From: Callipepla californica brunnescens
Taxonomy: Eukaryota > Chordata > Aves > Galliformes > Odontophoridae
DNA: 64,000 nt
NCBI GenBank assembly: GCA_023055505.1
Contig: JALIRH010000027.1
Coordinates: 4,414,501 to 4,478,500 of the forward strand
Direction of reading: 5' to 3'
How positions within the stretch are numbered: the first letter of the stretch is position 1; every line of letters begins with the position of its first letter. The position numbers were made by a program, and so were the translations under genes. Shown one piece after another: positions 11,291 through 23,334 of this stretch. The notes under the pieces are model-generated. The model searched no databases. It was given only the letters and a program-made list of their open reading frames with translations, and was not told the origin of the DNA.

Positions 11291-12862
11291 AGCTTTGGCA
11301 GTGCTCTCACCCCACCTGCACAGGCACCCATGGGTGGGGGTGATGTCCCTGGTCTCCCAGCTCTGTGCACTGGAGGATGACAGGTGGAATGGAGCTTTTA
11401 AGAAGCTGCCACGACTCAAAGCCTTTTTCCCTCACTACTCTATTTTCAGTTTCCTCCGCTCTTTATCTTGTCACTCTTCCCACCTTGGGAAGACCAGCTT
11501 TGCTAACCTTCCCAAAACCCAGGTGATGCAGATTTCTGCACTCTGTGCCCTGTTATCTCGGTCAGGATGGCTCCACCAGCCCTTCACCCTGCTCTGGCAA
11601 CACGTGTTGGATGCACAGCGCTTCCTTTCATCGGGATGAAACACCCAACCTTTAAATCACCACCGGTCCCTAATAAACCCCCAGAGAGGGGGCATGGCTG
11701 TGGCTGAGCAGAGCTGCCCAACCGAGGACAAAAAGCCCTTCACCACGTGGACCACGGCGCTCAGGATCTGCACTTTCCTGCTTCCTCATCCTTGAAATCT
11801 CAGCTCTGAGCACTGGCAGCAGAGGCGAAAGTCAAGAGACAAGCAGAGGACACGCTTCCCACCGCTCTGCCCCCTCCCTCGCCCAGCATCCAATAAAGAT
11901 GATTGAATTACATGTCCTTTCCTCCCATTGAAATCACCGCGCACCGCTTGAATATTAGAGCTCAGGAAATCAGGCACGACAACTTCCCTCGTGAAACCTA
12001 AGAAGGCAGAGCAGGGGTCTGCAGCGGCCGGCCTGCGAGCGCGGGCTGCTCTAATTAAGAAATCACCCTGCTGAGCAGAACCTAATCTAAATAAAATAGA
12101 AAAAGGAACTGGGCTCCGAGCGACGCCTCGCGCTCCCCTGCCCGGCTCCCCGAAGCACAGCCAGCTTTTCCCTCCCCTCTCCTTCTCGGAGGGTGAGGAA
12201 GGAGCACACAGAGCCCTGTGTGTGTGCTTGGGGTGGCCAAGGTCCAAAGGAAAAACACACCGAGCGGCCGGCCGGCCACGGCCAAAGGCTGCCATGTTTT
12301 ATTTTTGCTGCTGGGGATTCGTTACGCTTGCAGTCCCACTCATCCCAACAGACCACGTGTCCCGGGTGCAACGCATCTCCCCCAGATCCCCACCTCCTGC
12401 AGCCCCACAGTTCTTCTCCCCACTCCCACCCGTTGCTGCAGCAGCCCATCAGCACTCACCAACGTGAAGCTGCTGCGGGAATCGCTGCTCACGCTCTCGG
12501 GCACAGAAAGATTTATAGAGATAAATAGAGAGGCACAGACGGTCCCGTGTATGTTTTTAAAAAGCACTTACCTGCTTAGAAGGGAAAGTGCTCCTACTTG
12601 AAGGTTTCCTGGCCAGACCTGAAAAGCAAATCAAACAAACACTATTTGCGTATATCCGTTGCTCCCAGCAGAGTGCTGTCCTAGGGGCTTTCAGTGGAGT
12701 TAACCTGCCTGAAAGCAGCAGAATGGGACAAGAGCGGAGCACCCAAATGACACCTCGAGACCACACTTGTAGTGCAGCACCAGCAAAGCAGCCACGTGTA
12801 TGCAGAACCCTAAACCCAGAGGCCATCTCCTTTCCTCCTTCACGTGGCCTGATGCAGAGAAG
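11291..12862. other. Upstream intergenic DNA with a CpG-rich patch
   Basis: No gene was recognised. The stretch at about 12,015-12,290 is noticeably CpG-rich for this intergenic region (CGGCCGGCC, GCGAGCGCGGG, GAGCGGCCGGCCGGCC) and also holds AT-rich homeodomain-like words around 12,050-12,100. It could be a small orphan CpG island marking an enhancer or a non-coding transcript start. No TATA box, splice pattern or ORF supports a specific transcript. Confidence 0.45.
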
Positions 12863-13026
12863 CATAGAATATCATATCAAAGAATCACAGAATGGGTTGG
12901 AAGGGACCTCCCAGCCCCCCCAGCCTCACACCCTGCCCTAGGCTGGGTGCCCCCCCCCAGCTCAGGGTGCCCCAGGACATCTTCAGGGATGGGCACCCAC
13001 AGCTCTGCCAGCAGCTCGCCATCTCT
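12863..13026 (-). mobile_element. CR1 LINE 3' tail (minus strand)
   Basis: The sequence begins with the reverse complement of the CR1 3' end (catagaat...tcacagaatgggttggaagggacctcc) and runs into the typical ccctaggctgggtgcccccc and agctcagggtgcccc body. CR1 copies in birds are nearly always 5'-truncated like this one. No reverse transcriptase frame remains. Confidence 0.9.
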
Positions 13027-13831
13027 AAGCAAATAATGTCCACCTAACATCCAAACTATAGCTGCAAGTGCAGGGAAGGGTTGCCATTCCCATCACATCA
13101 TTTAAGCTCTGAGTGCCGCACGGGGCCAGGAGGAGCCCTCCCAGAGCCCAGCTTGTCCCCAGGCCTCCAAAGCGCTGCACTGTGCTCCCAGACATCTTAC
13201 TTTCACCATTTATTTCAAACAATAAACCTGTTTCTCCATAACTTGGCTCAAGCATTAACACTCCTGGTACGGTTTCCTTTATGACAGCCTCAGGCTGCCT
13301 GGCAGCCCCCCCCAACACCGACCAGACCACCCCACCCGACAGCACCCACCCCCAGCCCTCCCCCAGCACTGCCCAGACATGTCATTTCCCTGTTCTCCAA
13401 TGGAAAACAAAATAAATACACGGAGGCTGAAAGGTATCGGGTAGGGCAAGGCAAAGTGCCAGTGGCTGTCCCAGAGCTGTCCCCCTCCCACAAGTGAAGG
13501 TGCTCTGCCCTCCCCATTTCTCCTCTATGTGATCCCCAAAACTATCGTGATGCACTGCACTCAAGGAAGGAGCACCAAGCAGATAACAGATTCCTGCCCT
13601 GAAGAGCTCACGGCCTGAGTAGATTCTGTGTGATGACAGACTATTTCTCAGCTTAGTGCTGCATGTGAGATTTTATCAGATACAGTGTTAGAGATGTCCT
13701 TTACATCTGCTTCTCTTTCTCTCTCTTTTTTTTCCATTTTTAATAAAGCCAATAGGAGGCTTTTCCCTGACAGCTTCCAATGACAGCCCAACACTGCACC
13801 TCACCACTCCTGGGAGCATCCACAAAGAGCC
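13027..13831. other. Intergenic DNA, no gene recognised
   Basis: This is unique sequence. At 13,595-13,620 a segment resembling the ancient amniote repeat motif 'cctgcccTgaagagctcac' appears. It may be a detached part of the MIR-like relic that follows. No coding or RNA gene was seen. Confidence 0.5.
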
Positions 13832-13925
13832 TCATTCTTGCCACAGAGATGGGAAACTGAGGCACAGAGCCATGGCAAGTTACATGGCTTGCCAAAGGCA
13901 AAAAAAAAAATCCAGGTTGCAGAAA
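13832..13925 (-). mobile_element. MIR-like SINE fragment (minus strand)
   Basis: The segment around 13,844-13,898 reads gagatgggaaactgaggc, then acagagcc, and then a diverged form of acttgcccaaggtca. This is the reverse complement of the MIR core (tgcctcagtttccc and preceding bases). The fragment is short and diverged and is broken by an A11 run. Confidence 0.65.
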
Positions 13926-16189
13926 CAGATATCCCAAAGAAACACAGCGTTGAGAGGCATTATCACAGGCTAGGTGCCAAGATGTGTCAGAAGAAAAGAA
14001 AAAAGGCATTCCAAATCTAGCAGGAAATATTTAACAATTCCTGACGTCCTCGATGCTCACGTCAACTGAAAATCTTAGCTAAACACAGGGCAGTGCCACG
14101 GGGTGCTCGGGCACCACTGTGACCCCAAAACACCTCTTGCAGTCCTTCCTCTGCCCTGAACTGGGAGAGGGAACCTGCAGGGAGCAGTCCTGCTCCTGAG
14201 AGCCCATACAGCCACCCAACAAGTCCAGCCCTCAGCAGCAAAAGCCTTGATATGTTTCCCATTTCAAGTAGGCGAAAGAAAGTGCTAAGAATCTCTTCAC
14301 AGGCTGAGCTTAGCACAGCCTGGCCAGGAGGAGAGAAAGCACGAATGCTTACAGGTACACACATAAAAATACATACATATGCATATACATACCTACACAT
14401 CCCAGTGTTCAGGCAAAGGAAGCCATTCCAGCATCTGCAGCATGTGCATGGCCAAAACACAGCTCACACTTGGCTCGGCACAAAGGACAAAGATGAAGAA
14501 AGCCCCTGAGCTGCCCCCCCTCCCCACTGTCCTTCCTTGTGTGTGCATCCTCCAGCAGCATCCTCAGCATCCCTGTGCAGCAGTGGGACAAGCTGGCTGC
14601 ACAGCAAGGCAACGAGGCTGGAGCGTGCTCCTCTCTCATCTCCCACACTGCTCTGTTTGCTGGCCCGTTTCAGGAGGCAGGGGATGGAGGAGATGATGGG
14701 AGTCCAAGGACACCTTTTCTTAAGCCCCATTCATAGTGCAGGTATGGCATAACAGCACAGCAATTGTTCTCTCAAATGTCACTTTCCCATGTAGGCCACT
14801 GTGCTGACAAAAACCTCTTATGGGCATGCGTGGGAGGCAGGATTCTTTATTATTTTTCAAAGCATTACATCCTTTTATGCGAAGGGATTTATACAAATCC
14901 CTCCGCGCACAGATGGATTCTTCCCTCTTTCCCCCAGCTCTTCCTCCTCTCCCTCCTCTGCTTTCCCTTTCTCTCCTTTTCCTTTCCCTGCTCCCTGCAG
15001 GAACAATCTGCCTCTGTCTGTGCCTGTGGCGAAGGTTTGCGTTGGGGGGATGGACAGGACAGAAAACACAGCACCCAGGGACTGTTGTGCCATCAGCTTA
15101 ATACCTGAGCAAGGAAAACAAAGGTGCTTCAGAGAAGCAACACTGATGCGGTGCCCCAGCCCCCAGCCTGGAGGAACTCAGAGATAACGAGGGCTGAAAG
15201 AAAGGCATGAGTGTAATTAAAGCCACCCAAGCGATTCCTGGAGGTATTAGAGCTGGTGATAGCCCAGAGGATAATGCACTCCTGGTAATATTGCATCCGC
15301 TGGGTTTGGGTTTTAAGGCTCTTTGGTGCAATAATTTTGGAGGGAGAGGAAAAAGTTCATCTGGGGAAGGGTGCAGATGGGGACAGGATGGGTCCACCTG
15401 TGCTGGAACGAGCGGCCACCCCAAGCCCTGCTCTGCACCACTCAGCACCATGGGCTGTCCCATGTCAGCTCTGAGCTGAACCTGACTCAGTGCCCCAGTG
15501 CCACACTGCTGCCAGCCCTGCTTGCCCGCAGTGTCTCTGCTGCTGACGCAACAGGGCAGAGCGAGCTGGGAACAAAGCTCAACAGGTGCAAGGGATTAAT
15601 GACCCGGACGATCCCTTTGTTCACATGAAACAATTTCAGGCTCCCGGCTGTTTAAGTCCAGGGTTGGGCTCTGCATCTCCGTGCTGCCAAATCGAAATCG
15701 CAGCAACTGAATCAAGCCCATTGATTCTTAAAGCTATCCTTACCCACGGCTGCACCATGGGTCAAGATGTCTGTCCACAGCCAACGCCATGAGCATCTTC
15801 CATAGGGTTCGATTGCAGAACCACTGTCAGTCCCATGGGGACAGTGCCCATCCACGTTCCAGCACTCCTAGCCCATCACATGTGCTCAGGTGAGATGAAC
15901 CATGTGCTGTAACCAAGCTGACCTCAGCTGCTATGGTTTTGGGGAGGTTTTCCCCATCAGTGCTTCCAATGCTCCACATCACTTTGCCAGTCTGGGTGCA
16001 GAGCACACAGGTGGGGACCAAGGAGGGAAAAGTACCAAAGGGAGCAGATGGCAAAGGCTGAGCCAAGCGTGCTGCTTGGGCTGGAGAACTGCCCAGCCTT
16101 CATAGGGCAAAGAAGGCAAGAAAGCAGAGTCAGGACAGGACAGATGTGGAATTTTCCTGGGAAATCACAGAAGTGATTGCAAAGAGTTT
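13926..16189. other. Upstream intergenic DNA, no gene recognised
   Basis: Unique sequence with several pyrimidine-rich tracts (14,920-15,000). A divergent pair of SOX-like sites lies at 15,616-15,634 (TTTGTT, 7-base gap, AACAAT). A tRNA-like string near 15,255-15,312 is too degenerate to call a SINE. The open frames overlap on both strands and have no recognisable domain. Confidence 0.5.
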
Positions 16190-16690
16190 TTCACACTGGT
16201 CTGTTGTTAGATAGAGCCAACTTCCATCCTATCTCGGTTGCATAACGTAATTAACAGTAATACAAGCTCTCCTGTTATGCAAGAAAACTGGGGGCACTTT
16301 CTGTTCCAGTTTCATCTCACCACAATCACTGTGGCCGTGCATCAGAACTACCACCACTTCCCCACTCTGCACTCAGTGTTAACCTCATTAAGCAAAAGCA
16401 TAAAGTCTTCCCTGTTTGTTTATTCCACATGATAAAACCAGGATATTACTCACTGCGATAACACGGGTTAATTTTCAGTGAAGCCTCTCTTGGCAAACTT
16501 TTAATACAATGAATTACACACCTATCAGATCCCAGATAAAGGGCTGTCACGTCGTAACCTCATTTCAGCCTTTGGCCAAGTAACGCTGCACTTCAAGGTG
16601 CTGCAATTATGTTCCGCTGCTTTTGTTCTTAATTGTTACCCATAAGAAAACAAAGCATAAAACTGAATGAGTTCAGTGCTGTTTAGGGTG
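16190..16690. promoter_or_regulatory. Candidate conserved enhancer block (FOX/GATA/homeodomain motifs)
   Basis: This AT-rich, repeat-free 500-bp block lies about 17 kb upstream of the promoter. Overlapping FOX sites TGTTTGT and TGTTTAT lie at 16,413-16,423. It also has GATAA words (gataacac, cagataaagg), homeodomain words (cgtaattaac, tcattaagc) and ttgttct. Mammalian SOX9 has a conserved upstream element (E1, about 28 kb 5' in human) active in notochord and gut, tissues driven by FOXA factors. Bird loci are more compact, so this is a plausible counterpart. The correspondence is inference; no alignment was made. Confidence 0.35.
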
Positions 16691-18084
16691 AGCTGGGAGT
16701 GAGTGTGTGACGCTGGGTGCCATCCAAGGACACTCAACTGATTGACAAACACTGTATGGTTATTTTTGCTGGGAAAAAGGGGTCAAAAGGGAGAGGAGCT
16801 ATGCCCAGAGCTGGTGCAGGGCCAGCAGGGCAGACAGAGAGACAGGGACCTGCAGGTAACTTGGGGTCAAACCGTGCTCACAGTCCTCCCCGTATTGAGC
16901 CCAGACCAGGGGCACTGGGAGAAAGCACAGTGTATGCAGCCCAGTGAGCAAAGAAACAGACACAGGACCCACAGGCAAAGGGTCGTTTTAAAATTAGAAG
17001 ACCTGTTTGAGGAAGCTGTTCCAGTAACGTGTTCTGCATGCAGACCAGTTTTCTCTTTTTAATATCTAGGACAGCAGCAGCACAAACCTACGCAAGAGAT
17101 GGCACGAGGCACTCTATTAGGGCAGGGAAGCCTTCCCAGGGTGTCAGAGCCACGATAAGTCCTGTTTAAACTTTACCTGGAGCTGAGCACTGAGTGTCAA
17201 CACACACTGCCCGCCCCAGGCACGCATCCAATCGGGGGCATAAATCACAGCCCAGACACATCCAGGCACTGCGTAACGCCGCCATTCCCGACGGAGAAGG
17301 ACTTTCCCAGCGGGTTGCCCGCTGCCAGGTCGCTCCCCTCAGACATTTATTTGTATAAGGAACCCGTCTGCGTGCATTATTTTTGTGTTTGTTCTCCCCG
17401 CTAGGCACAGGCACAAAGGCAGAGCTGGGCAGGGTACAGGCTGTCCCCGCAGCATCCGCGGGAGCTGCTGAGGTTGGGGCTGATGTTTGCTGTTCCTCCT
17501 GCCCTGCTCCTTAGCAGCAGCCCGGGAAGCAGCCACAAAATGCAGATGGATGAGAGAAGGAGCAGCTCCCACCGCATGGAATGGAGCTGGAGGGGCTGGC
17601 GGGGGCTAATTTGGGGGTGCCATTTTCCACACAATGCTGGGAGGTTCTCCTCCTTTGGGAACTCATTCAGTAACCCCAAGTATCACCACTTTCTAAAGCC
17701 ACCATCACAGCATACCGTCACCCACAAGAGCACCACCCAGCACAACACAATGTGACAACAAACACATCTGGGAGCTGTTCCCTGCAGCAGTGACACTGTT
17801 TTCTATCCCGAATGGGTTTTGCAGTGGTTGCACTGACACCATCACCCCACAGCCCTCGGACCCCCGCATCAGCATCCAGATATGCTCTTATGAGGGAAAC
17901 AGCTTCCAGCCCATGAGCTCAGTGAGCTCCGGATCAGCTCTTTGAGTGATGTAACTCATAATTAAAAACCCATGTCAATATTCTAAGAATTTCTTTTTCC
18001 CCAGATTGGGCAAAAGGAAGGTTAAAAAACACCATCTGTCATGGTGATTTATTTTCATATTTCTCTTTCCCTCGTTAAAGGGAA
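16691..18084. other. Intergenic DNA, no gene recognised
   Basis: Unique sequence without a recognisable gene or repeat. The short open frames lack domains and overlap each other on both strands. Confidence 0.5.
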
Positions 18085-18260
18085 GCGGGCAGGGGAGAAT
18101 GTTCATTTGAAGCTTGCAACATGTTTTATTAATTGATGGCAAATAATCCAAAGATAAAGTGCACAATAAATTCCTTAATGAGAACATATGGCGGGGAAAA
18201 TTGATAGGAGGGAGCCTTTGAAGATTTCCACGTGAGCACAGTTACAACAAAAGGAGCAGG
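18085..18260. promoter_or_regulatory. Candidate conserved non-coding element
   Basis: A compact block with several motifs together: tattaattgatgg (homeodomain), aaagataaag (GATA), gcacaataaa (SOX-like), cctttgaag (TCF/LEF-like), a CATATG E-box (18,185-18,190) and a CACGTG E-box (18,229-18,234). It is repeat-free and AT-rich against GC-richer flanks. Conservation was not tested. Confidence 0.28.
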
Positions 18261-19877
18261 CGAAGTCTGGCGAGGAGCTGACATGCTAAAATCAGAGACA
18301 AGAGGGGACATGGGACAGCCGAGCTGTGCCCACAGCATCCCTGCCCCTCCCCAAATGCTGCCCCTGCCCAACAGTGGCTTCAGGCTTCATCCCGCCAGAG
18401 GCTGCCAAGCTGAGCCAGCAAGCAGTGCCCAAAAGCACATCAGCAGCTGTCTGCTGCAAAGTGGTTTTTCTTCATTGTGTAATTCATTTATTTTAGATTT
18501 CTCCGCAGCACTCAGCTGTACTGCAGACACATTCACGAAAGTGGGGGAAAGTGGGTGGGCAGAATTTAAAGCCACGTCTCGGGCACAAATCAGTAAATAG
18601 AACCCAGCTCCCAGGAGTAGGCTAATACCAAAGCAGCCACACCAACACCAAACACAGGATTTTTCCAGGACTGGAAAGCTACTTTTCAGTAGCATGTGAT
18701 AAGGAGTGCTTCCATTTTCCATTTTCCAACATCCAACTCTGCAGAAGACGGCAAAGCTCTGATCTTTGGAAGAATTGACCCCAACAGAGGCATCATCCCC
18801 CACCCACCCACATGCAGCAAAGGAGGGGATTCCTCTCACTCCTCCCACACTTTCCCAGCTCACACCGAACACAGAGTGCAGCGGCGGTGCCCGGGGAGCT
18901 CAGCCACCCAGCTGGCTTTCCCACCCTTCCCACAGTCACTTTTATCAATGTTTGGACAAGCGGTGTCAAGGTCTCTAACAGTCCCTCCCGCAGTGGCACC
19001 GGCAGGGGACAGTTTGCCTTCCTCAGCATCCAGGGGATATGGCACGTGGAGACCCCTCAGCAGTGTCCTTGGGAGTAAAATCACCCACCAGAGCCCCAGA
19101 ATTGGCAGTGTCCCTATTCCCACCCAAACAGACCTCACATCGACCCATCTGCTTCCAAAAAAATGTACGGAAATATTGTTCCACATTTGGATAAATGCTC
19201 AGACTGGATAAACTGAGATCTTACAGCCCAAACCCTGGGCAACAAAGCTACCCCATCCCATCCATGGACAGAAACACTGTAAAAAGTGAAACTTCTTACT
19301 TAAAAAAGTATATATTTTTTCATCGTTTGTTAAGCTAGGCTAAAGGTACTTTTCCTTATTGGCAGGCATGTCAAAGAAGAAACCATAAATCCTACCTAAT
19401 TTTAAGGAAGCGGAGCTCTGTAAAGTAAATGGCAATGCAACATGCAGCCCTGTCATCTTTGGTTACTGTCCCCATCTGTAGCCTGGCCAGAGGGAACCCC
19501 AGGGGGCCAACAACTCGACCCACGCCAAACTGAAATTAATTTGTGACTTTAGAGCTTCAGGCAGACTAGGAAGTAAGGCAGATGTAATTTTTTGCAGACC
19601 TGCAACGACTAACCACTTTCTCTTCGCTGTCACAGGCAGAAACCTGCAGAAATTGCTTTGCCCATCTGCTCTTTCCCTGCAGAGCAATGCAATAGCGGGA
19701 ACTCCTCCCTTCTGGGTTGAGGCTGCTGGCAGGTCCTTCCAAATCGCATCACGTGGAGCCAAGGCAACACTACCAAAAAGTTCCAGTTCCTCAAGAGATA
19801 AGAATCCCTGGGATTTCTGTGCACACTTCATCGAAGCGGCTCCAAGCCCCTCGAGGAGTTGCTTTTCTCTCATGATT
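18261..19877. other. Intergenic DNA, no gene recognised
   Basis: Unique sequence. Frames of 160-170 codons occur on both strands at 18,387-19,211, but they overlap each other, have no domain and start at arbitrary methionines, so they are not called. Confidence 0.5.
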
Positions 19878-20045
19878 TCATAGAATAACAGAATAGTTTA
19901 AGTTGGAAGGGACCTTAAAGAGCATCTGTTTCAATCCCTGCCATGGGCTGGGTGCCCCCCCCACCAGCTCAGACTGCCCAGGGCCCCATCCATGGCCATG
20001 GGCACAGCCAGGGTGGGACACCCACATCTCTGGGCCTCTCAGAGG
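19878..20045 (-). mobile_element. CR1 LINE 3' tail (minus strand)
   Basis: It opens with the reverse-complemented CR1 end (tcatagaataacagaatag, then gttggaagggacctt) and continues through ccatgggctgggtgcccccc and the agctcagactgccc body. It is a 5'-truncated, non-coding relic. Confidence 0.9.
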
Positions 20046-22060
20046 TGGTTCTCATCAGTCAGAGCACGGCATGCAGCAGAGTGGCCAGGCTGGCTCTGTT
20101 CCAGCTGGCATTGGGTTTGGGTTCATTGGGTCATCTAAAGCAAGATGGCCCCAAGGTGCTTGGGTGTCCCAAAGCCCAGCACTGCTCCATGAACACAACC
20201 AACAAAAACAGCTTGCACCGCAGACAAGGTTTCCTCATCACAAGCAGTGCCTCTAGCCTTGTTTGTGTCCCAGCTATCACCAAATCTCAAGCTGATTTCT
20301 TTACAGCAGATTTTCGGACTGTAATGCTCCCAAGTCAGCACCAAACCCACCCCATGTGCTCAGTGTGCTGCTGCTCATCAGTGCTGCATCCCCCCAGCCC
20401 TCAGCGATCCCCCTCCAGATGTTCCACATACACAGCTGGGAGTGGAATCTGACTCCGGAGGAAGGGATTTCAGACCTGATTTAGCAGTTTACCTCCAACG
20501 TTTGTCCTGAATTTTTACGGAGCGGTTCGAAGTCAAGCTGAGAAGTTTCTCAAGCCCCTGGCCAAGGCCGGGGCCACGCAGTGCCAGAGCTCACCCTGTA
20601 CCTCCCCACAGATTCTAGGAACTTCACCCGAGCAAGGCAGGAATTTTTCAGCATCCTCCCTACCTCGCCCTGTGCTTTTTGGCTGGGGTCACGCAGCGCC
20701 ATTTGGCCTGTGCCGGCAGCCAGGTGCCAAGGTATATATGTACGTACCGATCAAAATGAATGGAGCTGCTGAATTAAGTGCTGGAGCAAAACCTCATAGG
20801 ACAATAAAACCCATTGACGGAGGAGAGGAGGCCAGGTCTCCATCGCTCCGTGCCACAGCCCCCACAGCAGAGCCCTCTTGGGCTGTGGGATGGTCACCAG
20901 CCTAGGGAAAAGCCACTTCTCACTGCAAACTCAACGGACAAGGCTTGGCTGCCAGCTCTCTGTGGGTTGAAGTCTTCCTCTGGGGCCCTACCACCTAGCT
21001 CACAGCCCAAACCCATGTAGGATGGAAGAGGGAACCAGCGTGCAGACAACATCCTCCCAGTGGCTCAGCCTTTGTAAATGGAGTCTGGGCATGGCAGGAA
21101 GATCCAACATGGCTTTGACAGACCACATGGCTATATGACAAAGAATAAATGAAATAATAAAAATAAAATAAATTAAAAAGAGAAAAACCAAGAAAAAAAC
21201 AAACTTTAGGATGTCCTTTTGCAGTCGTTCTCTGACCATAACAACACTTTAAACCAGTCTGTGATGCAAACAGCCAGTAACCTACTGCTGCAAGCTTGTG
21301 GAACGAGCTGCCCACTTTGCAGCAATAGCAGCAGCCCAGGTAGACATGGGCAAAGCAGCAGGGACCCTATTGGCTGCGGGTTGCAAACCACAGGCTGAGC
21401 CATTGATGCTGGCCATCTGCATGCGAAAAAGCAAACACATAAATAAAAATTGCTGTGAATGGCAGAAAACGATGCTGGAGAACGCTCCCACTGGCTTGGC
21501 TCTTCCTTAGCCCTGGAAGCTGAGCTGTGCTGCAGCCAAGCACGGCCCGAGCCAGCTTGAATCCCACCTCCGCACCCGGTGTGCAGGCTGGGCTGCAAAC
21601 CCTCTCCCACCCACATTTGTGGGAACAAGAGAGAGGCTGTATGCTTGCAGTCTCGAAAAATTATTAATAAAACTGTCAATCAGTTGGTTGGAGGGCGTTT
21701 TTTTAATTATTATTATTATTATATGGTTTTGAATGGCACAAACGCTCCAGTATTGCAAAAACCTGTTGAATGCAGATCTGCAAATGGAGGAGCTTGTTTT
21801 CTGCAGAGAGTCTCACCCTCAGTGGGCACCGAAGAAGCTGCTGGCAGCCAGCACCAGGGCAGACCCCACGCCACATCTCCCACACACATGCAGCAGCTCT
21901 CACTCACCCCCACACCATTTGCTGGACCTAAACAACTCAAGACGAGCCAAGGGGGTTCACTGGGTGCCCAAGCTAAAAGCTGCCACATGGGAAAACACAA
22001 CCTAAGCTTCTCTTACTCTTGCCTGTATTTCGAAGGACAGTTGAGCAGTTTTGCTCTGCA
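20046..22060. other. Intergenic DNA, no gene recognised
   Basis: Unique sequence with an AAT-rich stretch near 21,140-21,190 and an (ATT)n stretch at about 21,704-21,722. No gene is supported. Confidence 0.5.
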
Positions 22061-22208
22061 TCATAGAATCATACAATCATAGAAATATTAAGACTGCAAA
22101 AGACCTCTAAGATCCCCGAGTCCTAACCCACCCCACCATGCCCACTGACCATGTCCACCAGTGCCACACCTCCACAGCTCTGCAACACCTCCAGGGATAG
22201 TGACATGG
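22061..22208 (-). mobile_element. CR1 LINE 3' tail (minus strand)
   Basis: It starts tcatagaatcatacaatcat and continues with agacctctaagatccccgag, ccaccatgcccactgacc and aacacctccagggatagtgac. This is the reverse complement of a CR1 subfamily tail. It faces away from the plus-strand CR1 tail that ends at 22,450. Confidence 0.88.
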
Positions 22209-22363
22209 CTCTGTCATTCTGAGAACTTCCTCTTTGGGACCAACAGACACTTTATGCGGTTTTGTGCCTGGCTGGGAGAGGATAGAGCTCCTGAAGAACG
22301 GAGCTCTGTGATGGAAGGTGGTCAGGGAGAGGGTGGGAGCCAATGGAGGTGGTGGCTGTAAAA

Positions 22364-22450
22364 GGGACATGGAAAGGGACATGGGGGGATGGATTGGAAT
22401 TGGACTTGATGATCTTAGAGGTCTTTTCCAACCTTAATGATTTTATGTTC
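22364..22450 (+). mobile_element. CR1 LINE 3' tail (plus strand)
   Basis: It reads ggattggaattggacttgat, then gatcttagaggtcttttcca, then accttaatgattttatg. This is the canonical CR1 3' end on the plus strand. About 155 bp of non-CR1-looking sequence separates it from the oppositely oriented CR1 tail at 22,061-22,208. Confidence 0.88.
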
Positions 22451-23334
22451 ATACCAAACCCCTCCACTGCAAGCAAACCCTACTGTTCACCCTGCAGCTA
22501 TCTGCAGATCTCATTCATGCAATTCATCCTCTCAAAGATAATAATAATAATAGTAAAAAGACAGGTGGCACACCCTTAAATGGAGATGTTTTCATAATGG
22601 TTAAACACCTGCCTGGAGCCAAAGCTGAAAGTTCAGGAGGAAGGGATTTAGGAGCTCAACTCCAAATTTCACAACTGGTCCCAAGTATAAATAGGGACTT
22701 GCCCAGAGTCCCACATTCGAGAGTTTGAAGTCAGATCTTGATCTGAATTTGGTGGCTTGGGCCAGTTTCAAGAATCACAAATTACCTCCACTTACTATTA
22801 TTAATAATAATAAAGCGTTACTTTATGCAGGAGCTTTGAGGTTCATTGTGATATGCAGACAAGCAGTTAGAGCAGGGACAAAGCATGCAGCTGGTGCGAG
22901 CAGGTGGGATTTGCATTGTCTGCAGCACCAGGGCCAAGCCCTACCTGCACCGAGGTGAGAACTGCCCCACACTGCAGACCCACCACAAGCATTATGGCCA
23001 GGGTTAGGCTGCACATCTTCACACCCACAGACCACTCTGTGCTCACCAGGAGCACGCCCAGAAAAGCAAAGCTGTTGGCTGCAGGGCAGGCACAGAGCTC
23101 CAGGCTTTGCTGCTTTCCTTGCTACGCAAATCCTCCCCCATCATCTTCAGCGTGCACAGATGGGTCAGTGCTAGCAGACCAGCTGCCTGCAGGCTGAGAC
23201 CACCTCACCAACGATCTTGTTCCTCAATCATATTTGCAAACAAGTGCTCATTTCCTGCTTGCTGCGTGAGCTCATGGGCACTTTGTCCCTTTAAATCACT
23301 GCCCTCAGCCACCAGTGCAAAACACTGAGCAGCA
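22451..23334. other. Intergenic DNA with AAT-rich stretches and possible old SINE remains
   Basis: AAT repeats lie at 22,540-22,555 and 22,797-22,813. The string gggacttgcccagagtcccaca (at 22,694) resembles part of a reverse-oriented MIR, but the surroundings are too decayed to call. No gene was recognised. Confidence 0.45.

Noticed and set aside
15250..15315. tRNA-gene-like or SINE-like string with degenerate box A and box B
   Set aside because: It cannot fold into a tRNA by eye, and the boxes match too poorly to call even an old SINE.
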